The notes: a model not told the origin generated them from the letters alone. A stretch of 64,000 nt of DNA from Oceanicoccus sp. (GCF_029238675.1 NZ_JAQWFR010000028.1:62001-126000), one strand, 5' to 3'; shown: positions 7,824 through 17,100, numbered from the stretch's first letter. Numbers and translations are program-made.

Positions 7824-9311
7824 ATGATTTTGTACCCGTTATTCTATTTAGTGTTAATGACTTTTGTGGTGGCCTGCGCCATGGTGCCCGATGTGTCGGA
7901 CAGGGCATTAGTGATCAATAAGAAGTCTGGTGCCAGGGAGTGTCGACAGTTATTCGATGATAGCGAGCAAATAATTAACCATGAAAAAGTTGGCGATAGC
8001 CAGGCAGTAAAAATCGCTGCTTATCCTTACTTGCGCAGTAATCGATGGCTGGCCAGCTTTAAATACCAGGTCAGCTCCGATAAGGCCTTTGCAAGCTGGT
8101 TAGATGAGTTGCAAAACCTGGGTATGGAAGGCTTGCAAGTTGAATTAGCCAATTTGTCGCAAGCGGGACGAGCCCAATTACCTAAACAAGCAGTATTCAC
8201 TCACTGTACCGCGATATTGCGGCAAACGGATTTTGCTGGCGCAAGTTGGGCCGTAAAAGAAAAGTTGATTAAGGCAGTGGATGTCCCCGATGAATACCAA
8301 ACCTGGAAGCGCATTATTGGCCTGTATTGGCTAACGGCATGGGCAACCCAATATGGTACCGAGAACTTATATGATGAAATTCGTGACACTTATAAAAACC
8401 CTGTGCCTCTCGAGAATAGTGTTACCTATTTAGCTCCTGCCAGACCGGCTGCGGATAAGGTTCCATGGGTGATGGAGCGTGCTTACGGGCAGCACCCGCT
8501 AGGTATTCCGCAATTAAAGGCCGGGGATAGGGCATTGCTGTTTGCCGCCTTCGCGCCAAATATTACCGTTGCAACAAAAACAGAAAACGATCGAATAGGC
8601 CGTATTACCTGGTCAGAAGAGAGCGAGACACCGGTTGTTATCACTGGTACGCCTACGGTTTATCAATATCTATCTTATACCCGGTTTAATCAGCAAATAC
8701 TGTTACAGCTCAACTATATTTTTTGGTTTCCATCGCGGCCCAAACAATCTGCTATGGATTATCTGGGGGGTAATATTGATGGCCTGACATGGCGGGTGAC
8801 GCTATCGAAGCAGGGCCTGCCGTTAGCTTATGATTCCATCCATAACTGTGGTTGTTATCATTTGTTTTTTCCAACAGATAAAAGCTGTCTCAAACAACTT
8901 GCTGGTGTACTGGAAGAACCGGCGTTTTCTTTTCAGCAGCTAACATCAACAAGCCATAAGCCACTAACACTTCAGCTTGCGCATACCTCCCATTATTTGG
9001 ATCGTGTTTTGGAGCAAGCAGAGGTGGGTGAAAACCTTGTTGAATATCAATGGGCGGATTATAACTCGCTGCGGTCAGTCGCAAAACCAGGCACAGAAAA
9101 CCTGCGGCAAAGCATTTTCCAAACCGATGGTGTTGTGGCGGGAACCGAACGGGGCGAGCGTTTTTTCCTATGGCCAATGGGTATTCCCGCACCGGGGGAA
9201 ATGCGTCAATGGGGGCACCATGCCACCGCTTTTTATGGCCGTCGGCATTTTGATGATGCCAATATTATTGAGCGCTATATCGGCACGGCCGGTGACCAGA
9301 CCTGCCAGTAA
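7824..9311 (+). CDS. Conserved lipoprotein of unknown function
   Basis: The 495-residue protein starts MILYPLFYLVLMTFVVAC, a lipoprotein signal with a VVAC lipobox (Cys18), so it is likely anchored to a membrane facing the periplasm. Downstream motifs include YPYLRSNRWLASF (near residue 70), WVMERAYGQHPLGIPQL, YTRFNQQILLQLNYIFWFPSR, GLTWRVTLSKQGLPLAYDSI followed by HNCGCYH, and a C-terminal DGVVAGTERGERFFLWPMGI. The paired cysteines in NCGCYH and a nearby histidine could bind metal or form disulfides. I recall similar uncharacterised proteins in other proteobacteria but no named domain. It could be read from the Fur-controlled promoter upstream. A start nearer the Fur-regulated gene is not visible. 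Confidence 0.75.
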   Translation: MILYPLFYLVLMTFVVACAMVPDVSDRALVINKKSGARECRQLFDDSEQIINHEKVGDSQAVKIAAYPYLRSNRWLASFKYQVSSDKAFASWLDELQNLGMEGLQVELANLSQAGRAQLPKQAVFTHCTAILRQTDFAGASWAVKEKLIKAVDVPDEYQTWKRIIGLYWLTAWATQYGTENLYDEIRDTYKNPVPLENSVTYLAPARPAADKVPWVMERAYGQHPLGIPQLKAGDRALLFAAFAPNITVATKTENDRIGRITWSEESETPVVITGTPTVYQYLSYTRFNQQILLQLNYIFWFPSRPKQSAMDYLGGNIDGLTWRVTLSKQGLPLAYDSIHNCGCYHLFFPTDKSCLKQLAGVLEEPAFSFQQLTSTSHKPLTLQLAHTSHYLDRVLEQAEVGENLVEYQWADYNSLRSVAKPGTENLRQSIFQTDGVVAGTERGERFFLWPMGIPAPGEMRQWGHHATAFYGRRHFDDANIIERYIGTAGDQTCQ

Positions 9312-9440
9312 TCACCAAAAAAAAGACCGTCATTTTTGCCGAGGCCTGTGATGGCGCTGGTATGCATAGTCGATAAAGATTAGAATCCAAATCCGCGCAA
9401 GCTTGTAACTATCTGGCAACAAAAGGTGTGATATAGATTT

Positions 9441-11015
9441 ATGGATTATCTCTGGATTGGGGTAGCTTTTTCATTTGGTTTTGCTGTCAGGCAGATTAAC
9501 TTGCCGCCACTTGTCGGTTATCTATTAGCCGGTTTTGCCTTAAACGCCTTTGGCTATGTGCCTGATGGTAGTCTTAATACCCTGGCTGATTTAGGGGTGA
9601 CCTTATTGTTGTTTACCATTGGCCTGAAAATCAATATCAGCACCCTGGTTAAACCCGAAGTGTTGTTTACCGCTGTCGGCCATACCTTACTCTGGTGTTT
9701 ACTGTTACTGGTAATTAAGTGGCTGCTATTTTCAGCGGTGGGCTTTGGGTTGGCGGGTGTTATGGGTATGTCACTGGAGTCGGCTCTACTAATCGCCTTC
9801 GCCTTAAGCTTTAGCAGTACCATCGGCGTGATCAAATTGCTGGAAGACCAGGATGAGCTAAAAGCCAAACACGGTAAAGTTGCTGTAGGTGTTTTAGTGA
9901 TTCAGGATATTTTTGCGGTGATATTTCTTGCGGTAGCTACAGGGCAGGTGCCGACTATATGGGCTGCCTTGCTGGTGTTGTTTATACCCACCAAGTCATT
10001 AATTAATCGCCTGATCAATAAGGCCGGGCACGGTGAGTTGTTACCGCTCACCGGTTTTGTGCTGGCTTTGGCAGCGTCTGAAATTTTTACGCTGGTCAAT
10101 ATCAAGGCAGACCTTGGGGCCTTGTGTATGGGGCTATTACTGGCCAATACCAATAAAGCGACGGAACTCTATAAGTCGTTGATTATTTTTAAGGATTTAT
10201 TTTTGGTTGGTTTCTTTTTACTGATTGGCCTGGCGGCACTGCCCACCCTTGAAATGATGTTAACCGCTGTCTCCATTTCGATGCTGCTGATGATTAAATT
10301 TTTATTGTTTTGGTTCTTTTTTATCCTGTTCAGAATGCGCCCCCGCAATGCCTTTCTCAGTGCAGCAACCCTTAGCAGCTTTAGTGAGTTTGGTTTGATT
10401 GTTGCCAAAATGGCGGTAAGCAAAGATATGCTGGATGACCAATGGTTAGTGATTATTGCCTTGGCCGTTACCTTCTCATTAATTATTAGCAGTGTTGTGT
10501 CGAAATATTCCCATTTAATTTATGCCCGTCATAAAGAGTTTATCAATAATTTGCAGTGGTCTCCCCAGCGCTTAAAACTGGAATTAAATACCAGCAACCC
10601 AGCCAAAATTTTAATTATCGGCTTGGGGCGAGTGGGGACTGCGACCTACGACACATTGGCGAAGGCTCACCCAGGGCAGGTGCTGGGTATTGAAGCTGAT
10701 GAGGATAGAGCACAAACCCATCAAGATGCCGACCGTGAAGTGATTATCGGCGATGGTGAGGATGCGGATTTTTGGGCTGAGATCGATTTAACAGAAACCG
10801 AGTTAATTATGCTCTCCACACCTAGTGTGTTAGAGATGCAGTTTATTATTGAGCAGATAGGCCTCTCAGGTTTTAACGGAAAAATAGCCTGTATCGCCCG
10901 TTTTGAGGATGATCGGCAGGAGTTACTCAAAACCGGTGCCGACGTGGTATTCAGCTACTTTACCGAAGTGGGCAACGGTTTTGCCGAGGAAGGCAATAGA
11001 TTATTGGGCTGCTAG
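9441..11015 (+). CDS. Kef/YbaL-type cation:proton antiporter with TrkA-N domain
   Basis: A CPA2-family monovalent cation/proton antiporter of 524 residues. About 12 hydrophobic segments span residues 1-360, including LPPLVGYLLAGFAL and a central FALSFSSTIGVIKLLED. A Rossmann-type RCK/TrkA-N domain follows from about residue 385 (ILIIGLGRVGTATYDTL, then GIEADEDR), which in KefB/C binds nucleotide and gates the channel. There is no adjacent KefF/KefG-type subunit. Substrate is most likely potassium, by family. The gene ends at 11015 and a repeat element separates it from the convergent methyltransferase gene. Confidence 0.9.
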   Translation: MDYLWIGVAFSFGFAVRQINLPPLVGYLLAGFALNAFGYVPDGSLNTLADLGVTLLLFTIGLKINISTLVKPEVLFTAVGHTLLWCLLLLVIKWLLFSAVGFGLAGVMGMSLESALLIAFALSFSSTIGVIKLLEDQDELKAKHGKVAVGVLVIQDIFAVIFLAVATGQVPTIWAALLVLFIPTKSLINRLINKAGHGELLPLTGFVLALAASEIFTLVNIKADLGALCMGLLLANTNKATELYKSLIIFKDLFLVGFFLLIGLAALPTLEMMLTAVSISMLLMIKFLLFWFFFILFRMRPRNAFLSAATLSSFSEFGLIVAKMAVSKDMLDDQWLVIIALAVTFSLIISSVVSKYSHLIYARHKEFINNLQWSPQRLKLELNTSNPAKILIIGLGRVGTATYDTLAKAHPGQVLGIEADEDRAQTHQDADREVIIGDGEDADFWAEIDLTETELIMLSTPSVLEMQFIIEQIGLSGFNGKIACIARFEDDRQELLKTGADVVFSYFTEVGNGFAEEGNRLLGC

Positions 11016-11047
11016 GGCCTAGCCAAACCGTCACTCTCAAAAAGCAC

Positions 11048-11150
11048 CGTCATTCCCGCGAAGGCGGGAATCCAGCGCTGTAGATTTCCGCCTTGGCGGA
11101 AATAACAGCATAAGCATACAGGCTGGATTCCCGCCTTCGCGGGAATGACG
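11048..11150. repeat. 103-bp palindromic repeat element, copy 1 (full, plus orientation)
   Basis: The outer arms CGTCATTCCCGCG.AGGCGGGAAT and CTGGATTCCCGCCTTCGCGG pair with each other and each is itself a palindrome. The centre carries a hairpin TTTCCGCC-TT-GGCGGAAA and the spacer AATAACAGCATAAGCATACA. The same arrangement recurs at 45550, 49870 (inverted) and 58866. It lies between the convergent antiporter and methyltransferase genes and could act as a bidirectional terminator. A partial arm (GGGCGGGAATGACAG) follows at about 11196-11210. Confidence 0.92.
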
Positions 11151-11217
11151 AGAGTCATTTTCGCCGAAGCCTGCCCTCGAGTGCTTTAGTCGGGGGCGGG
11201 AATGACAGTGAGGGGGT

Positions 11218-11982
11218 CTAGCTTTGGTTAAAAGCAATTAGCGCTGCGGTAACAGCCACATTTAATGACTCAACACCGTTATTCATTGGGATCGCTAATT
11301 GTTGATCGGACATTTGGCTTATCGCGGTTGAGACGCCGTCAGTTTCATTACCCAGTACATAGATAGTGGATTGGTCATTGTGGTAATCAAACAAAGACTG
11401 TTCTGCATGGGATGATAATGTGCAAATGGTCGTGTTGTGTTGCTTAAAACTGGCCAGTGCTTCTTTAAGAGTTTCACAGTGCAGCAGGGTGGCTTTAAAA
11501 ATGGTACCCACGCTGGCTTTGATAACCAGTGGCGACAATGCAGCACAGCCTTTACGTGGGATAATGATCCCATCAATAGAACCCGCGCTGGCTGAGCGAA
11601 TGATCATGCCGACATTTTGTGGGTTGGTAATGCCATCGAGAGCCAGTAAACGATAAGGGTTATTCTGCTTATTAATAAACTCATCAACGGACTGATGCTG
11701 GTCAATTTGTATATCCGCTGCAACGCCCTGGTCCTGTTTGCTGTTGCGAGAAATCCTTGATAGCGATTGCCGGTTATGCCATTGAATAGCTATATTACGC
11801 TGTTCCGCCAGCGTGCTAATTTGCTCAATGATGCCCCCTGACTTATTGGTTTCTGCCAAGTGCAATTTATAGATATTAATGCTGTTATCTTGCAGGGCTT
11901 CCAGTACAGGTTTGCGGCCGTATATGGTGAGTAAGTTGTCGTAGAAGGCGCGTTTTTGTTTGTATTCTGCTGAGTCTGTCAT
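11218..11982 (-). CDS. TrmH/SpoU-family RNA 2'-O-methyltransferase
   Basis: A 254-residue SPOUT methyltransferase that probably methylates a ribose 2'-OH in rRNA or tRNA using SAM. An N-terminal substrate-binding domain (IYGRKPVLEAL, residues about 19-30) is followed by the trefoil-knot domain with motif 1 LDGITNPQNVGMIIRSA, motif 2 IYVLGNETDGVS and motif 3 PMNNGVESLNVAVTAAL. The arginine and asparagine of motif 1 and the SLNV asparagine are present. Exact target (a RlmB-like rRNA site or another) cannot be assigned from sequence alone. The gene stands alone on the minus strand, convergent with the antiporter. Confidence 0.9.
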   Translation of the reverse strand: MTDSAEYKQKRAFYDNLLTIYGRKPVLEALQDNSINIYKLHLAETNKSGGIIEQISTLAEQRNIAIQWHNRQSLSRISRNSKQDQGVAADIQIDQHQSVDEFINKQNNPYRLLALDGITNPQNVGMIIRSASAGSIDGIIIPRKGCAALSPLVIKASVGTIFKATLLHCETLKEALASFKQHNTTICTLSSHAEQSLFDYHNDQSTIYVLGNETDGVSTAISQMSDQQLAIPMNNGVESLNVAVTAALIAFNQS

Positions 11983-12037
11983 GGGAGTTTAACCAGGGCT
12001 AATGTGCTGGCTATGATAACAGTCTCAATGGCATTGA

Positions 12038-12922
12038 TTAAGGCTTAGCTTGAGATTCTGTGACAGCACGGCTGGCTCTTCGTGAGGCCTGTTTCAATCT
12101 GTCTGCAATAGCTTCAATCTCTTTACCAGATAGCATTTGCCTGGGACTTACAGTCATCACCAGTTCAGGTTTGTTGGCAAGATTAAAGATGGGCACCGTA
12201 ATTTGGCTGACTGAATACTTTTTATGTGCCTTTATGTTATTGAGGTGAAAGTCTTCCTGGAAAAGACTCTGCTGGTAAATGTGATTAAGTTCTTCTTGCG
12301 CTTGCGTGTTGGTATTGTTTAAAGAGTCTCTCCAATTTGACTCAGCCGAGGTTTTTAATGTGACTTCGTAGCCTCGCTTTAAAATGGAAATCACAGAAAT
12401 TCGTATTTTGTAGTCAAGTATTTCCAGGTATTCATCTTGTGTTTCATGGCCCTGGCTAATCCATTGCTGTAGCTGAGAAGCAGTTGACCAGGCAATAAAG
12501 CAGGCTCCTAACGGCGCAATATTGGGCAGCCGAAGACCGCTTTCAGGCAGTCTGGTGTCAGAGTGTTGGTAGTGGGCCAGCGTAACCAGGCTGTTATTGG
12601 AGCAGGCGCAAATAATACAGTCCATCGACAATTCTAAACTAAGGTTTCTAACTTCAGTCATCGTATAAATCAACGATGGCAGTTGAGATATGGCGGCATG
12701 ACCCGCTGCAGCCATTGATGGGCCAAGGCGGTAAGTTTTATTTTTAGGATCTTGAAGCAAAAATCCATTACTTTTCATGGTGCTTAAAATGGCGTGGCAG
12801 GTGGCTTTGTTGAGTTTAAGCCTGCGTGTAAGGTCTGTGAGACCATAGGTACACTTAGGGTTGGCCATAAGTAGGTCAATAATAGCTAGTGCTCTAGCAG
12901 TAGGCTTCGAGAAAAGTGCCAT
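12038..12922 (-). CDS. IclR-family transcriptional regulator
   Basis: The 294-residue protein has an N-terminal winged helix-turn-helix (ARALAIIDLLMANPKCTYGL through LTRRLKLNKATCHAILSTM, residues about 8-49) and a long effector-binding domain (LGPSMAAAGHAAI, LPNIAPLGACFIAWS). This fits the IclR layout, where the C-terminal domain binds a small aromatic or short-chain acid metabolite. The likely effector and targets are unknown. It is followed on the same strand, about 150 bases upstream, by the two hotdog thioesterase genes, so it may control that unit. The C-terminal tail is slightly longer than usual. Confidence 0.88.
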   Translation of the reverse strand: MALFSKPTARALAIIDLLMANPKCTYGLTDLTRRLKLNKATCHAILSTMKSNGFLLQDPKNKTYRLGPSMAAAGHAAISQLPSLIYTMTEVRNLSLELSMDCIICACSNNSLVTLAHYQHSDTRLPESGLRLPNIAPLGACFIAWSTASQLQQWISQGHETQDEYLEILDYKIRISVISILKRGYEVTLKTSAESNWRDSLNNTNTQAQEELNHIYQQSLFQEDFHLNNIKAHKKYSVSQITVPIFNLANKPELVMTVSPRQMLSGKEIEAIADRLKQASRRASRAVTESQAKP

Positions 12923-13074
12923 GGTAAATGCTCTTTGAAGGCTGGTGCGATCAGTTGACCGCCAGTGATATGAATGCAGTGTTTTATCCTAAAGAAGTAG
13001 ATCCTTGGGTTCATTGTACATATAGGAAGCTAAATTAAAAGCCTTACATGTAAAATAAATATGCGGCGGTGCAA

Positions 13075-13512
13075 TTATTTGAGAAGGAAGTGAGCTCTTG
13101 CGGTGGCAATGGGTTCGTCTTCAGAAGTCTGCCAGGCAACGACTGAGAGATTAGCGATCTTGCGGCCACGGCGTACCACGGTGCAGCGAGCAAAGCTGTC
13201 AATATGGTGACCAGGGCTTAGGTAGTCAATCGAGAAATCAACGACCTTGGGTACTGTAAGCATTTCAGAAGACATCATTACATAGAGTGCACCGGAGGTT
13301 TCCATAAAGCCTCCCAGTACACCGCCATGAATAGCGGGGAGGGTTGGGTTGCCAAGGTTGTCGTCATTTTTGGGTAGCTTGAAGATAAAGTCTTCGCCAA
13401 TGGCCAAGCCTTCAATACCAATAAAAGTGGCATAGGGAATGTTGGCTATCAATGTAGCCATATCTTTATTGGCAATAGCCTCCGTCAGTTGTTGCTTGAG
13501 TTTATCCGTCAT
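13075..13512 (-). CDS. PaaI-like hotdog-fold thioesterase (second of a pair)
   Basis: A probable acyl-CoA thioesterase of 145 residues. ATG 13512 is preferred over an upstream frame start at 13545, because it gives the usual length and an 11-base overlap with the preceding gene. PAIHGGVLGGFMETSGAL (near residue 72) carries the HGG motif of the 4HBT/PaaI family with the adjacent acidic residue in FMETSG, and a later DYLSPG strand fits. The physiological substrate is unknown. It follows another PaaI-like gene, a histidine kinase and a REC-TPR regulator on the same strand. Confidence 0.85.
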   Translation of the reverse strand: MTDKLKQQLTEAIANKDMATLIANIPYATFIGIEGLAIGEDFIFKLPKNDDNLGNPTLPAIHGGVLGGFMETSGALYVMMSSEMLTVPKVVDFSIDYLSPGHHIDSFARCTVVRRGRKIANLSVVAWQTSEDEPIATARAHFLLK

Positions 13513-13990
13513 AGTTATTTCCCAGGTAATCTTTGGCATCGACACTATCGGTTACTGCTTGAGGTAGTCGCATAAACGTTGCAACACAATGGGCGATGGG
13601 TTTGGTTTCATCTTCCTGAAAGGCAATGCCTTTAGCAAAAACCACACTTTTTGTAATGCGGTAAACTTCAGCACGACCAAAAATATCCTGGTGGGGTTTG
13701 GCGGCACTCATATAATCAATGCGTAAATCGAGTGTCGGGCATATAGTAAATTCCTCCATGGCAATGGGGAGTGATATGCCGCAGGTAGTGTCTAGTAAGG
13801 TGGTTAGTGCGCCACCATGGATAACACCGGTTACCGGGTTGCCAATAATTTGTTCTGAATAGGCAAGTCGTGTGGTGAGTTGCTTGCCTTCAATGCTATG
13901 AATCTTTATACCCAGCACTTTGCAGTGTCTTATAGCATCAAAAATCGTTTGCATAAGTTCTTTGGTAAAAGGTGATTCTTGTTCAGTCAT
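13502..13990 (-). CDS. PaaI-like hotdog-fold thioesterase (first of a pair)
   Basis: A 162-residue 4HBT-superfamily protein. GVIHGGALTTLLDTTCG (near residue 58) has the conserved HGG with the catalytic-position Asp, and LDLRIDYMSAAKP is the following strand. It probably hydrolyses acyl-CoA thioesters. Its end overlaps the next hotdog gene by 11 bases, and it starts 23 bases after the histidine kinase gene. Such tandem hotdog pairs may form a heteromer or have separate chain-length preferences; that is inference. Confidence 0.85.
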   Translation of the reverse strand: MTEQESPFTKELMQTIFDAIRHCKVLGIKIHSIEGKQLTTRLAYSEQIIGNPVTGVIHGGALTTLLDTTCGISLPIAMEEFTICPTLDLRIDYMSAAKPHQDIFGRAEVYRITKSVVFAKGIAFQEDETKPIAHCVATFMRLPQAVTDSVDAKDYLGNNYDG

Positions 13991-14013
13991 AGTTGCCTCT
14001 ATAAAGCGATGAG

Positions 14014-14715
14014 TTAGGGCAGGATAAGCCTAAAGCAGCCGCCACCTTGTTCGGGGTTGGAGAGTTCTATCGAACCGCTACGTCCCTTGCATTGATGAAT
14101 GGACGCTATCTGTTGAGAAAAAAATAAGCCCAGGTTGGTACTGCTACTGTTAAAATCAATGCCGCGATTATCGTTGCTGATATGGTCAATAATGTGCTGT
14201 GGGTAACCACTGCCGTTGTCGTTAATACTAATGGTCAGGTAGTTATCCTGCTGTTGCGCAGACAAGGTGATGGTGTCTTTGGTGTATTTGGCGCAATTTA
14301 CTAAAATATTATTAATAACGCCGGCAATCAGGTTTTCGTCAAAATAACCGGTCAGATTTTCATCGCAGTCAATCACTACGTCGATATTATTCACATCAAA
14401 TAACAGCTTTTGATTTTCAAGCTGCTCTTCCAAAAAGTCGGCAATAAACACTTCCTGCAAATTTAATGAGAGCTGTTCGTTTTGCAAGCGATAAAGCCCT
14501 AGTAAATAAATTAGAGCATTATTAATACGAGAGGCTTCACCGCGCAAGATGCTATAACTTTTACGTTGTTCTGGACGCTCTTCGGTAGTGATATCAATGA
14601 CTTCATCTAATGAGGTCAGCAACATGCTCAGGGAGTTTTTGATATCGTGAACAGAGGAGGCCAGGAGCATCGAAAAGTCGATGCCGTTTTCTTCGCTGTG
14701 CTCGGGTGTAGACAT
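14014..14715 (-). CDS. Histidine kinase without a sensor domain
   Basis: A compact 233-residue soluble kinase. A HisKA-like helix with SVHDIKNSLSMLL places the phospho-accepting His at residue 23. The ATPase domain has NNILVNCAKYT (N box, near residue 138), DNGSGYP (G1, residues 166-172) and STNLGLFFSQQIA (G2). There is no membrane segment and no PAS or GAF domain ahead of the H box, so any input must come from a partner. It starts 12 bases after the REC-TPR regulator ends and is probably translated with it. Confidence 0.9.
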   Translation of the reverse strand: MSTPEHSEENGIDFSMLLASSVHDIKNSLSMLLTSLDEVIDITTEERPEQRKSYSILRGEASRINNALIYLLGLYRLQNEQLSLNLQEVFIADFLEEQLENQKLLFDVNNIDVVIDCDENLTGYFDENLIAGVINNILVNCAKYTKDTITLSAQQQDNYLTISINDNGSGYPQHIIDHISNDNRGIDFNSSSTNLGLFFSQQIASIHQCKGRSGSIELSNPEQGGGCFRLILP

Positions 14716-14727
14716 AATCCAACCTCC

Positions 14728-16371
14728 TTATAAGGATTTATTGAGTTTTACCAGGTGCTCACAGAGTACTTTATAACGGTCGTGCATGGGGTTATCCGGG
14801 GTGATATGGGCCAGTTTATCTTTAGCGGCCGTACAGTGTTGTACCTGTGCGGCTGTAGCACCCTGGGCAGACATTTCTCGTACCAGTGCCAGCATCAGAT
14901 TTAGGTTTAGGCCGATATTATTGGGGTAGTGCTTAAGCGCCTGGGTAAATAGTTGAATCGCTTTACTATACTCTTTACTGGCAAATAGCTCTTTGCCTTG
15001 CTGGTTAAGTTCTACAGCTTTTTGCTTGCCCAGTTTACTCAGCGGTTCATCCGAGAGACGATCAATCGCTTCTGAAATGTTCGGGTTATCTTCGTATTTT
15101 TTGGCCAGGTCTTTAAGAATGGCCTTGGCTTTATCGTGATCACCCACTGATTTATAGGTTTGGGCCATGTCCAGCATCAGTTGGGCCGATTTATTGTGGG
15201 CCGCTTCCATCTTGCTTTTTATGGCTTCCATTTTGGCCTGCGACTTGGTTTCGTCGCCGGCATTGGCGTAGACGCTGGCCTGAATAATATCTGATTGTAG
15301 TTCTATATCCTCATGGTCTTTATATTTGCGTTTGACGCTGCGCATTACTTCTTCAACGTCTTTAACTTTGTCTCTTGCGGCTTCAGGGTTGTCACTAATT
15401 TGTGAGTTTATGCACCTGGCCAGTTTAAAATGGTGTTCCGGGTTCTCGTATACGGAATTGTTGCCAAGGCGAATCACTTTCTTGCGGGATTTTTCTGCTC
15501 GCTCCCAGTCGTGATTATCCTCGCTGAGCTCAGCCAGTTTTTCCTGGCGGATAATCGCATTAGGAGAAACTTCAATCGCACGTTCCAAAATACGTTGAGC
15601 CTCTTCCACATCTCCCTGATGGGTTTTAATATCGGCCAGGCAATCGTAAATTTCCAAACACAGGCAGCCTTCATTGGCCAGTTTAGTAAATAGCTCTTCA
15701 GCTTGATCTGGTTCGTTTAACGCCATTAAGGATTTTCCAAGGCCGATGGAGGCCCATTCCAGTTCACGTTGTTCCAGTATCCCCTGGTAGATTTTTTTGG
15801 CCTGGCTGAATTGATGTTTTTTATAAAAGCAGTTGCTCATAATACGCAGGCAGCGTTGCTCGTATTTATCGTGCATATCAATACGCTGCTGGCACAGCTC
15901 GATGGCCCGATCGAAGTCGAGCAGATCCATGGCATTATTGATTTCAAATAGCGACTCTTTTTCCAGCACCATTCGGTCCAGGCGTTTTTGCAGCACACCC
16001 TGGGTAAAGGGTTTGGTGAGATAGTCATCGGGTTGGTATTCGAGTGCGCCGAACACCATATCCCTGGTGGTTTCAGCGGTGATCATCATATAGATGGTGG
16101 TATTTTTCAGCAGGTTCTTAAAGCGCAGCTCTTCAAGGATCTGCTGGCCATTTTTATGATCACCTAAATTATAATCAGCAAGAATAATGTCATAGACTTT
16201 ATCCTCACACTTCAGGATAGCTTCTTCGCCATTAGAGGCAGTATCGCAGGAAATAATCCCAAAGTTATCCAGCATTCTACGAATGGAGCCGCGCATATCC
16301 GGGAAGTCATCAATAACCAGAGCGGTCTTTTGTTTGTAGATTTTGATAACATCAATCTTTGTTATGGCCAT
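14728..16371 (-). CDS. Response regulator fused to TPR repeats
   Basis: The 547-residue protein has an N-terminal receiver domain (ALVIDDFPDMRG, phospho-acceptor Asp66 in ILADYNLG, Thr98, Lys120 in YLTKPF), then a long helical region with several TPR units (for example RCLRIMSNCFYKKHQFSQAK, LEWASIGLGKSLMALNEPDQ and ELFASKEYSKAIQLFTQALK). There is no DNA-binding or enzymatic output domain, so the output is likely a protein-protein interaction controlled by phosphorylation. The gene is first in a minus-strand unit with the kinase and two thioesterases, and is divergent from DUF416. Partner and signal are unknown. Confidence 0.9.
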   Translation of the reverse strand: MAITKIDVIKIYKQKTALVIDDFPDMRGSIRRMLDNFGIISCDTASNGEEAILKCEDKVYDIILADYNLGDHKNGQQILEELRFKNLLKNTTIYMMITAETTRDMVFGALEYQPDDYLTKPFTQGVLQKRLDRMVLEKESLFEINNAMDLLDFDRAIELCQQRIDMHDKYEQRCLRIMSNCFYKKHQFSQAKKIYQGILEQRELEWASIGLGKSLMALNEPDQAEELFTKLANEGCLCLEIYDCLADIKTHQGDVEEAQRILERAIEVSPNAIIRQEKLAELSEDNHDWERAEKSRKKVIRLGNNSVYENPEHHFKLARCINSQISDNPEAARDKVKDVEEVMRSVKRKYKDHEDIELQSDIIQASVYANAGDETKSQAKMEAIKSKMEAAHNKSAQLMLDMAQTYKSVGDHDKAKAILKDLAKKYEDNPNISEAIDRLSDEPLSKLGKQKAVELNQQGKELFASKEYSKAIQLFTQALKHYPNNIGLNLNLMLALVREMSAQGATAAQVQHCTAAKDKLAHITPDNPMHDRYKVLCEHLVKLNKSL

Positions 16372-16531
16372 AGCTCACTACTTGCTGTTTTGTTCTGGCC
16401 TTCGCTGCCTGAATATCGTTAATTGAGACTGAAAGCGTTGTTTTATCAGTGATAAAGTATAGAAGAGTTTGGTTTTTTTGCTCAATAAAGTACAGTTTTA
16501 CAATAAGTTACCGTCGATATGTGGAGAAAAT

Positions 16532-17095
16532 GTGAAGAAGCCGTCAAATACTGAACAGATTGAAAGCCAGTGGCAGGAGATCGCTTTTTCAGCAGCGCTG
16601 GTGATGCGCATGGCCGGAAATTACGATTTGTTCTGTGAGTTGACCGGCGGTGGAGATAGCGCTGTATTTCGGAATATTTTAAATCTGGTCTGGGAGTCGG
16701 TAGCCGGCCAAAACCAGCGCATCGATTTTCTAAAGCAGCAGGAGAAGCTGGAGTTAATAACACCAGACCCTGAAGACTTTGATATGTACGGCGTGTGGCC
16801 AGCCCTTGATGCCTCGGTGGCTTTAAGCGCTCTGCTAAGTGTCTGTGAACGCTGGGACCAGGCCGAGCTGGATTCTATTGTCACGCTATCAAGTTCAACG
16901 ATTGAGAGCTACCTTGCCGCCATTGGTGACGAGGAGGGCGACCGCCATCCTTTGTTACTCGCTGAGCAGGCATGCGTCCAGCAGTTAAATGGCATTGTCC
17001 AACAGTCTGGCTCCCTGAGTCGACCAAAGGTAGTGGCTGCACTCAAAGAGGCTATAAAGGCATTGGGTGTCAGTAATATTGGTTTAGAGGCATAA
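16532..17095 (+). CDS. DUF416 (YjaG-like) family protein
   Basis: Start GTG 16532 is chosen because GGAG lies five bases upstream and the product (187 residues) then matches the E. coli YjaG length; the reading frame is open further upstream. Family motifs appear: SQWQEIAFSAALVMRMAGNY, FRNILNLVWESV, DFDMYGVWPALDASVALSAL and, at the end, ALGVSNIGLEA. The function of the family is unknown, although yjaG is widely conserved in gammaproteobacteria. It is divergent from the REC-TPR gene. Confidence 0.9.
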   Translation: MKKPSNTEQIESQWQEIAFSAALVMRMAGNYDLFCELTGGGDSAVFRNILNLVWESVAGQNQRIDFLKQQEKLELITPDPEDFDMYGVWPALDASVALSALLSVCERWDQAELDSIVTLSSSTIESYLAAIGDEEGDRHPLLLAEQACVQQLNGIVQQSGSLSRPKVVAALKEAIKALGVSNIGLEA

Positions 17096-17100
17096 GCTGA

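Noticed and set aside
11037-11237. Minus-strand open frame of 66 codons across the repeat element
   Set aside because: It is a translation of the palindromic repeat and has no ribosome-binding site or family match; similar frames occur in the other copies.
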